Shown here piece by piece: positions 37,801-48,531 of a DNA stretch of 64,000 nucleotides (position 1 is the stretch's first letter; every line of letters begins with the position of its first letter). The position numbers were made by a program, and so were the translations under genes. This DNA comes from Ampullaceana balthica (taxonomy: Eukaryota > Mollusca > Gastropoda > Lymnaeidae): the NCBI GenBank assembly GCA_944989445.1, contig CALYLW010000057.1:2395984-2459983 (forward strand), written 5' to 3'. The notes under the pieces were generated by a model. That model worked only from the letters and a program-made list of their open reading frames with translations. It had not been told where the DNA came from and made no database searches.

Positions 37801-39717
37801 TATTAGCTAAAACATGCTGGGCACTACTAGCTAAATACATTCTAGAAATTATTAGCTAAAACATGCTGGGCACTACTAGCTAAATACATTCTAGAAATTA
37901 TTAGCTAAAACATGCTGGGCACTACTAGCTAAATACATTCTAGAAATTATTAGCTAAAACATGCTGGGCACTACTAGCTAAATACATTCTAGAAATTATT
38001 AGCTAAAACATGCTGGGCACTACTAGCTAAATACATTCTAGAAATTATTAGCTAAAACATGCTGGGCACTACTAGCTAAATACATTCTAGAAATTATTAG
38101 CTAAAACATGCTGGGCACTACTAGCTAAATACATTCTAGAAATTATTAGCTAAAACATGCTGGGCACTACTAGCTAAATACATTCTAGAAATTATTAGCT
38201 AAAACATGCTGGGCACTACTAGCTAAATACATTCTAGAAATTATTAGCTAAAACATGCTGGGCACTACTAGCTAAATACATTCTAGAAATTATTAGCTAA
38301 AACATGCTGGGCACTACTAGCTAAATACATTCTAGAAATTATTAGCTAAAACATGCTGGGCACTACTAGCTAAATACATTCTAGAAATTATTAGCTAAAA
38401 CATGCTGGGCACTACTAGCTAAATACATTCTAGAAATTATTAGCTAAAACATGCTGGGCACTACTAGCTAAATACATTCTAGAAATTATTAGCTAAAACA
38501 TGCTGGGCACTACTAGCTAAATACATTCTAGAAATTATTAGCTAAAACATGCTGGGCACTACTAGCTAAATACATTCTAGAAATTATTAGCTAAAACATG
38601 CTGGGCACTACTAGCTAAATACATTCTAGAAATTATTAGCTAAAACATGCTGGGCACTACTAGCTAAATACATTCTAGAAATTATTAGCTAAAACATGCT
38701 GGGCACTACTAGCTAAATACATTCTAGAAATTATTAGCTAAAACATGCTGGGCACTACTAGCTAAATACATTCTAGAAATTATTAGCTAAAACATGCTGG
38801 GCACTACTAGCTAAATACATTCTAGAAATTATTAGCTAAAACATGCTGGGCACTACTAGCTAAATACATTCTAGAAATTATTAGCTAAAACATGCTGGGC
38901 ACTACTAGCTAAATACATTCTAGAAATTATTAGCTAAAACATGCTGGGCACTACTAGCTAAATACATTCTAGAAATTATTAGCTAAAACATGCTGGGCAC
39001 TACTAGCTAAATACATTCTAGAAATTATTAGCTAAAACATGCTGGGCACTACTAGCTAAATACATTCTAGAAATTATTAGCTAAAACATGCTGGGCACTA
39101 CTAGCTAAATACATTCTAGAAATTATTAGCTAAAACATGCTGGGCACTACTAGCTAAATACATTCTAGAAATTATTAGCTAAAACATGCTGGGCACTACT
39201 AGCTAAATACATTCTAGAAATTATTAGCTAAAACATGCTGGGCACTACTAGCTAAATACATTCTAGAAATTATTAGCTAAAACATGCTGGGCACTACTAG
39301 CTAAATACATTCTAGAAATTATTAGCTAAAACATGCTGGGCACTACTAGCTAAATACATTCTAGAAATTATTAGCTAAAACATGCTGGGCACTACTAGCT
39401 AAATACATTCTAGAAATTATTAGCTAAAACATGCTGGGCACTACTAGCTAAATACATTCTAGAAATTATTAGCTAAAACATGCTGGGCACTACTAGCTAA
39501 ATACATTCTAGAAATTATTAGCTAAAACATGCTGGGCACTACTAGCTAAATACATTCTAGAAATTATTAGCTAAAACATGCTGGGCACTACTAGCTAAAT
39601 ACATTCTAGAAATTATTAGCTAAAACATGCTGGGCACTACTAGCTAAATACATTCTAGAAATTATTAGCTAAAACATGCTGGGCACTACTAGCTAAATAC
39701 ATTCTAGAAATTATTAG

Positions 39718-39990
39718 CTAAAACATGCTGGGCACCTCTAGCTAAAACATGCTGGGCACCTCTAGCTAAAACATGCTGGGCACCTCTAGCTAAAACATGC
39801 TGGGCACCTCTAGCTAAAACATGCTGGGCACCTCTAGCTAAAACATGCTGGGCACCTCTAGCTAAAACATGCTGGGCACCTCTAGCTAAAACATGCTGGG
39901 CACCTCTAGCTAAAACATGCTGGGCACCTCTAGCTAAAACATGCTGGGCACCTCTAGCTAAAACATGCTGGGCACTACTAGCTAATAGAA
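39718..39990. repeat. 24-bp minisatellite, right block, 11 copies
   Basis: The 24-bp unit without the 25-bp half returns, here with a cacctctagc variant not seen in the left block. Confidence 0.95.
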
Positions 39991-40689
39991 ACAAAGTTTC
40001 GGTTTGTGCCAGCTGTTAAAAATAAGTATTTCACTATCAAATGTCAAAGCATGCACGCAATATAATATAAGTTTTACTACTCTTAAAATTAAAACCAAAT
40101 TTCACCTTTTGTTTAGTGGGCAGTATCCGTGATCCGTGGCTGAGACCATGAGACATCCACACTTCTAGCCTTGAACTTTCTTAGTCCAGATAACAAGCGA
40201 AAGTTTCAGAACCGGTCGACTTTCATTCTAGATGATCTGTTTTAATTTAAACTAGGTGACCACATGTGTCCCCCCCCCTGCCCCACCCCAACTCTATTTT
40301 CTCCCCACTCCAATGGCCAGTATTAAATCTAGCGGCAGTCAATCATCTGGACCATGTTATTGATTCGATGTCTAAATAACTTGACTCTGGAATGATGACA
40401 TGATGTCACAGATACCTGGGGGAAACATGTGGCGACATCACTGGGGGGGGGGTCGGGGGGGGGACTTCTTTGACGCCGACGACGTCATTACCTGCAGTAA
40501 TGATCTGGAGCCGAGATCTCGCCTCACGCCGGTGCCTCGAGGACCGGAAACAGACGTGATTTTTAAAGATGGCACTTGAGTAGTCCGCACCGGTAGGGGG
40601 CGCTAGTTTTGTATTTACAAAACCCGTCTTGAAATAGTCCAAACGATTTTTCATTCATTAAAAGTGAGTTTGAAGAGATTTTGTATTTT

Positions 40690-41214
<525 letters not shown>

Positions 41215-41490
41215 CTAGAGATAACCCGTCAAATATTACGGAATCTTTTTTGGTTTGAGTTTAATTTAAAATTAATATTTGTTTAAGATAATCCAAAAAA
41301 CAATAGATTCAAAAAAGGAATAATTATTTATTTAGTTACAAATTTCTTTAATAACAATAATTTTAAAGAGATAGCTATAAAACAAAATCGATCGCAGCGC
41401 CACCTAACAGCACTATAAATAAAACAAAATCGATCACAGCGCCACCTAACAGCATTACATCCATACAGACAACGGGAATTATGTATATTG
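41215..41490 (-). mobile_element. Helitron-like unit A (minus strand), first of a head-to-tail pair
   Basis: Read on the minus strand the unit begins TCAATATACATAATTC and ends CTAG, with a short CCGT/ACGG hairpin just inside the 3' end. The plus-strand base before 41215 is A, as expected for insertion between A and T. It contains two copies of a short motif gcgccacctaacagca that recurs in unit B. Confidence 0.6.
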
Positions 41491-43110
41491 ACTAGTGCAG
41501 GGGTGCGCAACCTTTGGGCTGTTGACGGCCGCATAAAAAAAAATACTTTTGCTACGGCCGCCAAAAATTTTTCACTGAAAAACGAAACGGTCACTATAAA
41601 AAAAATTACCTCTCGTAATAGTCAACGCGAGATATTAATGACAAAATCATAAATCATAATGTATTGTACACAGTGCTTAATTACAAACAAAAACAATTCC
41701 ATCGATATTCTCTTATATGTCTACATTATTGAACATGGTCATGTAAACCTAACATTATGTCAAACACGTACAGCATGAGTATATTGTTAGGTGGCATTGG
41801 TACACTGAGAACACAATAATTGAATAATTGATAAGCTTCGGGTTCGTTATTTGTTCTTGAGATATTTCATTCGTGAAAATGATGCTTCGCACATGTAAGT
41901 GCTTCCAAACAGCACTACAGTGTTTCTTGCTATTTCGTGATACTCCACAGCTATTTTCCAAGTCTCCAGTACATCGTTTTTGTCCTCGAATTTCTTTATA
42001 AGCTGCGCGTTATTTTTTAGTTAGATCAGTTGGACATCCAACGGCGCACTAACCAAATGTGGAGAAGCAACGAGTCTTATATTTTCTGAGCTCTTGTCGA
42101 AATTCTGAAAACGTTCTGCGAATTCCGACAACAGCACTTCGAGGACGCCTGAAAAGATGTAGCCGGATTTCATCTTTTCTTATTTCATGGCTCTCGATTA
42201 GAGCGGTGAGTTGCGGGAAATCATAAAGATTGAGCTGTTGGATATGACTTTGTAGTAGAAGACATTTATCACAGAAATCCCTACTCTTCTGTGCATGAGG
42301 CAAACTATTGTTCCTTTGCTTTGTCTACTAGCTCTATAACAATGATAAAATTAATCGTTTTCATTTAACGCGTTTATACTGTTATATTTATTCACTGCAA
42401 TCTCGAGAATATGTCTGGATTTCTGGTGCAGCTGCCAGCTAAGAGTGATACTTGAACACAGGCCTCTGTGTATTTGCGTGTGCTGTAGCAGCTACTGAAG
42501 TTGACCGAAGGGTTACACGGTTACACAGCGCCAGCACAATACCGCGAATGAGCGCATCACAGGTTTCGGCGTGCTTCAATATTGGGCTGCTAAACTTCTC
42601 TGCCTGCCCTCATTAGCTAAAGCTGCAGCCTAACACCAGAGCGGCAATAGCCACTTCAATGTCGATGAGCGCTGAACACTGCAGCTAACGCTACAGCTGC
42701 GGAGTCGTAATTTGTTTCGCAATAACTAGTGCTTAAGGGTGTAAATGAATATTCAATATTGCATTTACAAATTTACATAATATATTGCCCAATTGCAAAT
42801 ATTTGACGGCCGCAGGTTATTATAATTTAAACAGATTGCCACGGCCGCACATTTTCGTGCCCACGGCCGCAGGTTGCGCACCCCTGGACTAGTGTCAAAA
42901 ATGATGGAAGTTTTCAAAATAAATACATTATCAGATTAAAAAATAACTTAATACAGACCTTTCTTTTATTTTATTTATTTTTTATTTCATTCATTTATTT
43001 CCTTACAAAATCAATCGCAGCGTCACCTAACAGCACTATAAAACAAAATCGATCGCAGCGCCACCTAACAGCATTACATCCATACAGACCACGTGAATTA
43101 TGTATATTGA
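41491..43110 (-). mobile_element. Helitron-like unit B, tandem to unit A and split by a hAT element
   Basis: The right border (minus-strand 5' end) is again TCAATATACATAATTC, followed by T on the plus strand. Its CTAG 3' end abuts the 5' end of unit A at 41490/41491. The stretch 43005-43110 nearly repeats 41370-41490. The hAT element 41498-42886 and one copy of its target duplication interrupt the unit, so its own sequence is about 220 bp. Confidence 0.55.
41498..42886 (-). mobile_element. hAT transposon with degraded transposase C-terminal remnant
   Basis: Ends are CAGGGGTGCGCAACCT and AGGTTGCGCACCCCTG, with an exact 8-bp duplication GACTAGTG at 41490-41497 and 42887-42894. Minus-strand frames at 41755-41961 and 42049-42303 retain fragments such as RRTFSEFRQELRKYK and SRNSKKHCSAVWKHLHV, resembling the hAT C-terminal dimerisation region with frameshifts. 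The element is 1389 bp, so most of the transposase is gone. It sits at the junction of two Helitron-like units. Confidence 0.82.
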
Positions 43111-43160
43111 TATAAGGGATTTATAATGAAAAACTTTGTTTTTACGGGGTTGTTTAATTA
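43111..43160 (-). repeat. Continuation of the 14-kb family copy after the Helitron pair
   Basis: The sequence ataagggatttataatgaaa and tttttacggggttgtttaat matches the end of the family units near 17070-17120. Confidence 0.6.
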
Positions 43161-43279
43161 TTGAAACAAGAAACAGCTTGGGAAGACTCAGTAGTTTAAA
43201 TAGTCACTTAAATAATAAGCGGGATTTGGCGGAATTATTGAAGTGTTGGAGGAACAACTGTTCATCCCCCCCCCCTTAG

Positions 43280-43456
43280 AAATGTTTCCTTTAAGCTGTG
43301 CGGCTGCGCAGATGTCAGACCGACGCCGCGCAGCAGTTTAGAAATAACGCGCATCAAATTTTGTAAATTATTGCACGAAAAAATAGATGTTGTGCAACTT
43401 TGCGCACGAGGTTTTATACATTGCACACGGACCAAAGAACCTTAGAGGAAACATTG
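43280..43456. mobile_element. MITE, CAATGTTCCCT family, copy 2
   Basis: Ends are AAATGTTTCCTTTAAG and CTTAGAGGAAACATTG, with the shared body motifs gccgcgcagcagttta and gttgtgcaacttt. The left flank is a C-run, so the duplication is uncertain. Confidence 0.65.
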
Positions 43457-43565
43457 CCCCCAAGGTGTGTACCCTTGAGTATTTTTCACAATGCAGAATC
43501 GAGAATAATGAAATCCTGGCTAACTTCAACCGTGTTTTCTCCAAACCCATACATACCATTCAGAG

Positions 43566-43743
43566 TAATGTTCCCTTGAGGCTGCGCGGTCGCGAAGATA
43601 TCTGACCAACGCCGCGCAGCAGTTTAAAATTACCGAGAAACAAATTTGGTAAAATATTGCACACACAAAAATTGATGCTGTGCAACTTTGAACACGACTT
43701 TTTTACCATGCACATGGACCAACGAGCCTTAGAGGCAACATTG
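43566..43743. mobile_element. MITE, CAATGTTCCCT family, copy 3
   Basis: Ends are TAATGTTCCCTTGAG and CTTAGAGGCAACATTG. Flanks ATTCAGAG and ATTCCGTG match 6/8. It lies 110 bp from copy 2 in the same orientation. Confidence 0.68.
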
Positions 43744-44152
43744 ATTCCGTGTCATTCATTTGCTGAGTGTTCTTAAGCTGATTGTTTGAGCTGAGAGCAG
43801 GTATTGCTAGTGAAAATAGATACAACTTGTCTGTCATTCATTGCAAGATGCATTGGATTAAGTTTTGAGAGACATTGTCAGACAATGCAAACCTGGAACA
43901 CACTTTTAATAGATTTTTTTTTAAATCTTCCAACTACTGTAGAATAGCTTTTTCAATGAATAAAAATGATTGAAATCTGCGTCTCAACGTAAATGTGATT
44001 TTTAAATTGCTCAAATTTAAAGCAACTTTAAAAAAATTGTATTGCCAAACTGCAAATTCGTGGGAAATTATTTAAGTTTATTACAATATTATATCTCTTA
44101 CTGAATAATTATTAAAGTAATGGGGGTGAGACTGCAATCAGGCTTTTAAAAA

Positions 44153-44500
44153 GGTAAATGCATAAAATAAAAACAGGGTATTAGTAGACCTGACAGGACG
44201 TAACACAACAGCCAACGTTTCGGCAAAGAGCCTTCTTCAACGGACAAATAGTACACAAATGAAACGAATAAAACGAAATAATAGAAAAAACACTTAGCTG
44301 CGGTGAAATCCAAGTAGTCCAGTAGAGATGCTGGACTACTTGGATTTCACCGCAGCTAAGTGTTTTTTCTATTATTTCGTTTTATTCGTTTCATTTGTGT
44401 ACTATTTGTCCGTTGAAGAAGGCTCTTTGCCGAAACGTTCGCTGTTGTGTTACGTCCTGTCAGGTCTACTAATACCCTGTTTTTATTTTATGCATTTACC
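44153..44500. repeat. Near-perfect 170-bp palindrome, possibly Penelope-like element termini
   Basis: Arms 44153-44322 and 44331-44500 are inverted copies with one mismatch seen, separated by tagagatg. Each arm contains TTGAAGAAGGCTCTTTGCCG followed by AAACG, a motif like the degenerate hammerhead segment in Penelope-like terminal repeats. CTGAATAATTATT occurs on both outer sides (44101 and about 44500). No coding is present. Confidence 0.75.
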
Positions 44501-44579
44501 TGAATAATTATTGCACATGAATTGTAATTGTTTATTTCACTAGTCATGACAGTATTGTGAACAAAAAGCTTTTTATAGG

Positions 44580-44729
44580 GTTAGTGGCACCTGGGCCGGA
44601 ACGAGGATTATAGTGGCACCTGGGCCCGGAACGAGGATTATAGTGGCACCTGGGCCCGGAACGAGGATTATAGTGGCACCTGGGCCCGGAACGAGGATTA
44701 TAGTGGCACCTGGGCCCGGAACGAGGATT
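44580..44729. repeat. 30-bp minisatellite, 5 copies
   Basis: The unit contains tagtggcacctgggcccgga and acgaggatta. The minus frame 44544-44789 (NPRSGPRCHY repeats) is an artefact. Confidence 0.94.
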
Positions 44730-45041
44730 TTGCAACATCATTTTGATACCAAACCCCTTCATAGTTAGTCGAAACAACGCAGCCTTCAATTAAAAGGAAA
44801 AAAAGACTGCAAACCCGTGTGAATCTTTCTACGCCCCTGAAGGCGAAAAGTCTCCAACTGTCTTATTAAATTATCATCGTGCGATCGTATTAACTCCTTA
44901 CCATTTGATCCTCAGTGCAATGATTTCTACTGTCTTGTCACTCTGGTTACCTCTGTTTAACATTGATAACTACCCAAAGACCCAAACAGTTCAAATACAT
45001 TTAAATGAAATAATAAAAATAATTTTTTGCATTGCTTAAAG

Positions 45042-45249
45042 CAGGGGTCTCCAAACTACGGCCCGAGAGGCCAGATGCGGCCCGCGAGGCCCTCTCATCC
45101 GGCCTCTGGAGACCTTTTAATCTCAAAAAGACAATTATATTTTTACCTGTAATTTACCACAAAACTTAGTAGTTGGGGTTAATAGTCGGCCCCCAAACTG
45201 CTGTTTGACAGTTAATGCGGCCCTGCGGCATACATTTTGGAGACCCCTG
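45042..45249. mobile_element. hAT MITE, CAGGGGTCTCCAAACTACGG family
   Basis: The left end is CAGGGGTCTCCAAACTACGG and the right end TTTTGGAGACCCCTG. The 8-bp flank GCTTAAAG is exactly duplicated (45034-45041, 45250-45257). It is 208 bp with no coding capacity. A sister copy is in cornichon intron 2. Confidence 0.88.
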
Positions 45250-45286
45250 GCTTAAAGGATCAAAGACAAAATATTTAATACTGGAC

Positions 45287-45305
45287 ATACACACACATAC
45301 ACACG

Positions 45306-45386
<81 letters not shown>
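45287..45386. repeat. CA dinucleotide microsatellite
   Basis: About 45 CA units, with catac and cgcac interruptions at the left edge. Confidence 0.97.
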
Positions 45387-45388
<2 letters not shown>

Positions 45389-45677
45389 CTACAGAAACGT
45401 TCTCTAACGAAACTAATTCATTTATTCAAAGCGCCAAACAAAAATGTATTTTTATTGAGCATCATATATTCAAACTGATCAAAGTTATTTGAAAGATCAA
45501 AGAAAATTGGTGAATTTTCAAATTCTACGTCCTAAGATATTTTTTCTAAGGTTATGATCCTAAACAAAGGAGATCGTTCATTAGTTGATGAAATCTGTGA
45601 TGAACCTGTGTGAGAAATGATCTAAAAAATGAACGGCAGTTATAACCGAAGAGAAAAAAAGGGGAGGTGGGGTGAAA

Positions 45678-45762
45678 ACAAACAAACAAACAAACACACA
45701 CACACACAAACACACTCAAACAAACACACACACACACACAAATACACACACAAACAACCTCA
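45678..45762. repeat. Compound AAAC/CA microsatellite
   Basis: Runs of caaa and ca units are interspersed. Confidence 0.9.
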
Positions 45763-46245
45763 AAACTTGATTATAAGGAAAAACCTGGTCATGTGCGGTT
45801 TGGCTCTCAATTTTGATGGATCCGTGGAGAAATTATCGATTTCGGCCATTTTAAGACACTGCTTTCTCCGGCGTCATTTGTTTTGTTTTGAGCTTTGCTT
45901 CCAAGAGAACCGGGTCACGTGATGTAAACAAAACTCGGCAACTTCACGTCGGTGTCAGGAACCTTAGATGTGTTGCTAGAGTCACGTGTACAAAATATTG
46001 GACAGGGTGGACGATGGGTGGGGTTGCAGGTGGGGGGGGGGAAGATAAGATGACCTCCAAATGACCTTGTTGACGACCATGCACGAGACTGTAAGAATGT
46101 TCTTCCTGTTCCACTATAAGGGAGATAAGTTTTTTGATCATGATGTTATATTGAGTGCATGTTGCTTGGAGCCAAGTTGATTAGAGATTCTTCATTGTCA
46201 TTATAAAATGTTATGCACTTCCAAATGAACGTAATTAGCTCAGAC

Positions 46246-46475
46246 CAGGGTCACCAAACTACGGCTCGCGGTACCAATCCGGCCCGCGACATTCATGTAA
46301 TCAGGTCCACTGGAGTTTCCTGAAATTTCTTGATAACTGATATATAAACTACCATACGTACGTGACATCTGTTTCCCCAATAGTTTACACAAGGTAAAAT
46401 AATGTTCGTGTTTGTCGTCTCACGTCTATTTTAGTTTAAGGTCCGTGAACTCAATGTTCATCAGTTTGACACCTG
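46246..46475. mobile_element. Possible decayed hAT MITE
   Basis: The left end CAGGGTCACCAAACTACGG resembles the family at 45042. A possible right end CAGTTTGACACCTG lies 230 bp on. The ends are poorly matched and no target duplication is seen. Confidence 0.3.
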
Positions 46476-46601
46476 TCCAATTTGGCTTCATTAATAGTAA
46501 TAGAAAATTTTCGTTTAAAAGTTCGGGAAATTTACGTATATCGTGCATGTCACTGTATGTTGCTGGGAAACTTGAAAAATTAGTTACACATCAGTTACCA
46601 G

Positions 46602-46867
46602 CACGCGGTGGTCGAGTGGCATCGCGCTCGACTGGCGTACCAATGGTCACGGGTTCGAATCCATGTGACGGCAAGGATTTTTTCCCGGGGTCTAGGGCGT
46701 CCGAATGGGTACCTAACACTAGTTGGGCGGCTGGGTAATGCGTGGAACCCACAGAGCCGTGGCCTGTGAACGCTGCATCACTTACCAACAGATCATCTGT
46801 CATGGTCTGTGGACGCAATTATCTTCTGCATAGAAGGAGCGTCTGTATTGATAAGATAAGATAAGAC
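46602..46867 (+). mobile_element. tRNA-derived SINE with GATAA tail
   Basis: The head has an A-box-like GGTGGTCGAGTGGCATCGCG and B-box GGGTTCGAATCC (46650-46662). The body contains gggtacctaacactagttgg, reminiscent of conserved cores in mollusc and deuterostome SINEs; that comparison is from memory. The 3' part gacgcaattatcttctgc, tagaaggagcgtctgt and the GATAA tail match the 3' UTR of the LINE at 8820. The overlapping frames 46412-46818 are not genes. Confidence 0.78.
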
Positions 46868-46948
46868 ACCAGTATCACGTTCTCATACTGCACTCTAACC
46901 TCTTAATTTTTCTGTATGGCGTTTGATTTTTTGACATTGGGAGCTTAA

Positions 46949-47102
46949 AATATTCTATGATAGGTTCTTCTTTTATTTTATTATTTCTTTGATTTTTTTT
47001 TCTATTTCGTTTAAATATTTCTTTTAAATATTCTATGATAGGTTCTTCTTTTATTTTATTATTTCTTTGATTTTTTTTATATTTCGTTTAAATATTTCTT
47101 TT
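46949..47102. repeat. Direct duplication of about 78 bp
   Basis: The stretch aaatattctatgataggttc to atttcgtttaaatatttctt occurs twice in a row. Confidence 0.85.
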
Positions 47103-47414
47103 CTTTTTTTTTAATAATAATAATTTTAACAAATAATAATAAAAACTGTTCATGTTTAGAAGGTAACTTATGACCAGGCATTTTCTGTCCCTAACAGATT
47201 ACGGCAAGAGTTTTTGTCCCCTTTGCCCACCCCTCTCTTGCTACGCCGCTGTTAAAATGAGCTTCCACATTTAAACAATCTTACCCCAAAAATTAATTCA
47301 ATATGGTGAAAATAAGTTTTCCAAATTTCCGCGGCTGTACGGTATTGGATCAGCAAATTACAGTTCTCAATTATTTACAAATGTACCTCTCGGCTACATA
47401 GTTATTTTAAACAA

Positions 47415-47813
47415 GGGGCCGTCCATAAATGATGTCACGTGTCTAGGGTGGCGTCCCCACATTTGTGACGATGTGTTACGAGTGGGGGGGGGGATTTTTA
47501 AGAATTGTGACGTCACGTCAAAACACGCTACTTTAAATCAAAGTTCCACTTAAATATTAGATTTCTTACTATTTATTTTATGACGTTTTACATGGATTCA
47601 CGCGTGTTACGACATTACAACTAAATAAATACAAAAATTACAATACAGTGATTTGGAAAATGCTCTTTTTCAAATAGAAAATACTGCTGGGGGTGGGGGT
47701 CACAGCTTTGTGGCGTCATATTGGAGGGGGTCTAAGCTTATGTGACGAAGTGTGACGAGGGGGGGGGGATAAAAATCGGCAAAAATCGCGTGACGTCATT
47801 TATGGACGGCCCC
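47415..47813. mobile_element. GGGGCCGTCC-type TIR element, compact copy
   Basis: Ends are GGGGCCGTCCATAAATGATG and CGTCATTTATGGACGGCCCC. The 399-bp interior is non-coding, with G-rich and gtgacg motifs near both ends. A target duplication is not clear. It is the uninterrupted counterpart of 27044-29847. Confidence 0.75.
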
Positions 47814-47863
47814 CTCTACGTGTCCTGAAGTTGCTGTGCTAATAGGTCCTCAAATTATATAAA

Positions 47864-48531
47864 TCTATATATATAATTCCCTTCATGGGACCATGCCAGG
47901 CAAGTAAGCAGCAAAAATATGTGCAACCGAGCATGACGAATGACCCTCGCTCGGGTCAACTAAACACAGTTAACGGTTGGCAAGCGAAGGTAGTGGAGGG
48001 GTGGGGCATGTCTTGAGACAGCAATGTTTTTTACATTCACTTTCGAAGTTCCTGCACAGTGTGTATGTATTTCGTAGTATATTGGTTATTACATCCGCCT
48101 AACATGCGGAAGGTCTTAGGTTCAAGCCCAAGTGGCAACATATGTTTTTTTTAATTTTTAAAAATGTCAATGCCTATTCTTTTCCCCCCTTTCTTAGCAA
48201 ACATAAACACCGCTTCGCATGTCACGGAAAAAAGCTTTGCTCAATGTTATATCAATTCCTTCACCAGGTACCTGTCTGTTTCTATTGGTCGCATATTTCG
48301 TTCATGGACAAAGTTGTTGCTCTCCAAATTGGCTTTATGGCTGCAATATTTGTTTATATATTGTGGCGATGTCCTAAATACTTACCAGAAATGCTTCGGT
48401 GGTCCCCCATCGTTCACTCGCGTTGTTCCCATTTGTTCGTGCTACTGTTTGTGTCCGTTCTCCCCCTCCCTTTTTTTCTTGCACTATCTATGAGCAAGTC
48501 TGCGGCGTATGCTACGCCGCGGGGCGTCTAG
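47864..48531 (+). mobile_element. Non-autonomous Helitron carrying a tRNA-Val-like segment
   Basis: The 5' end is TCTATATATATAATTCCC preceded by A. The 3' end has a perfect hairpin GCGGCGTATGCTACGCCGC (48502-48520), then seven bases, then CTAG (48528-48531) followed by T. These are the standard Helitron termini and target. A tRNA-like stretch lies at 48070-48140. No Rep/helicase coding sequence is present; the open frames at 48142-48531 overlap the terminal hairpin and are not supported as genes. Confidence 0.78.
48070..48140 (+). tRNA. tRNA-Val-like pseudogene or tRNA-derived promoter inside the Helitron
   Basis: The stretch resembles tRNA-Val. It has an A-box-like TAGTATATTGGTTATTA, an anticodon arm CCGC-CTAACAT-GCGG whose loop gives anticodon AAC, and a B-box-like GGTTCAAGCCC. 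The acceptor and T stems are imperfect, so a working tRNA is unlikely. Confidence 0.5.

Larger units (their letters stand above)
32530..39725. repeat. 49-bp satellite array, about 130 copies, interrupted once
   Basis: Each unit joins the 24-bp unit to a 25-bp half with aaatacattctagaaattat. Copies are almost identical over 7 kb. A few carry agcttaaac instead of agctaaaac, and one near 35417 lacks three bases. The LINE insert 34191-34829 breaks the array. Confidence 0.97.

Noticed and set aside
32258..39990. CRISPR-like array
   Set aside because: The units are directly adjacent without unique spacers and the context is eukaryotic, so this is satellite DNA.
48142..48531. Overlapping frames of 129 and 109 codons
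   Set aside because: They lie inside the Helitron and run into its terminal hairpin; no conserved motif is seen.
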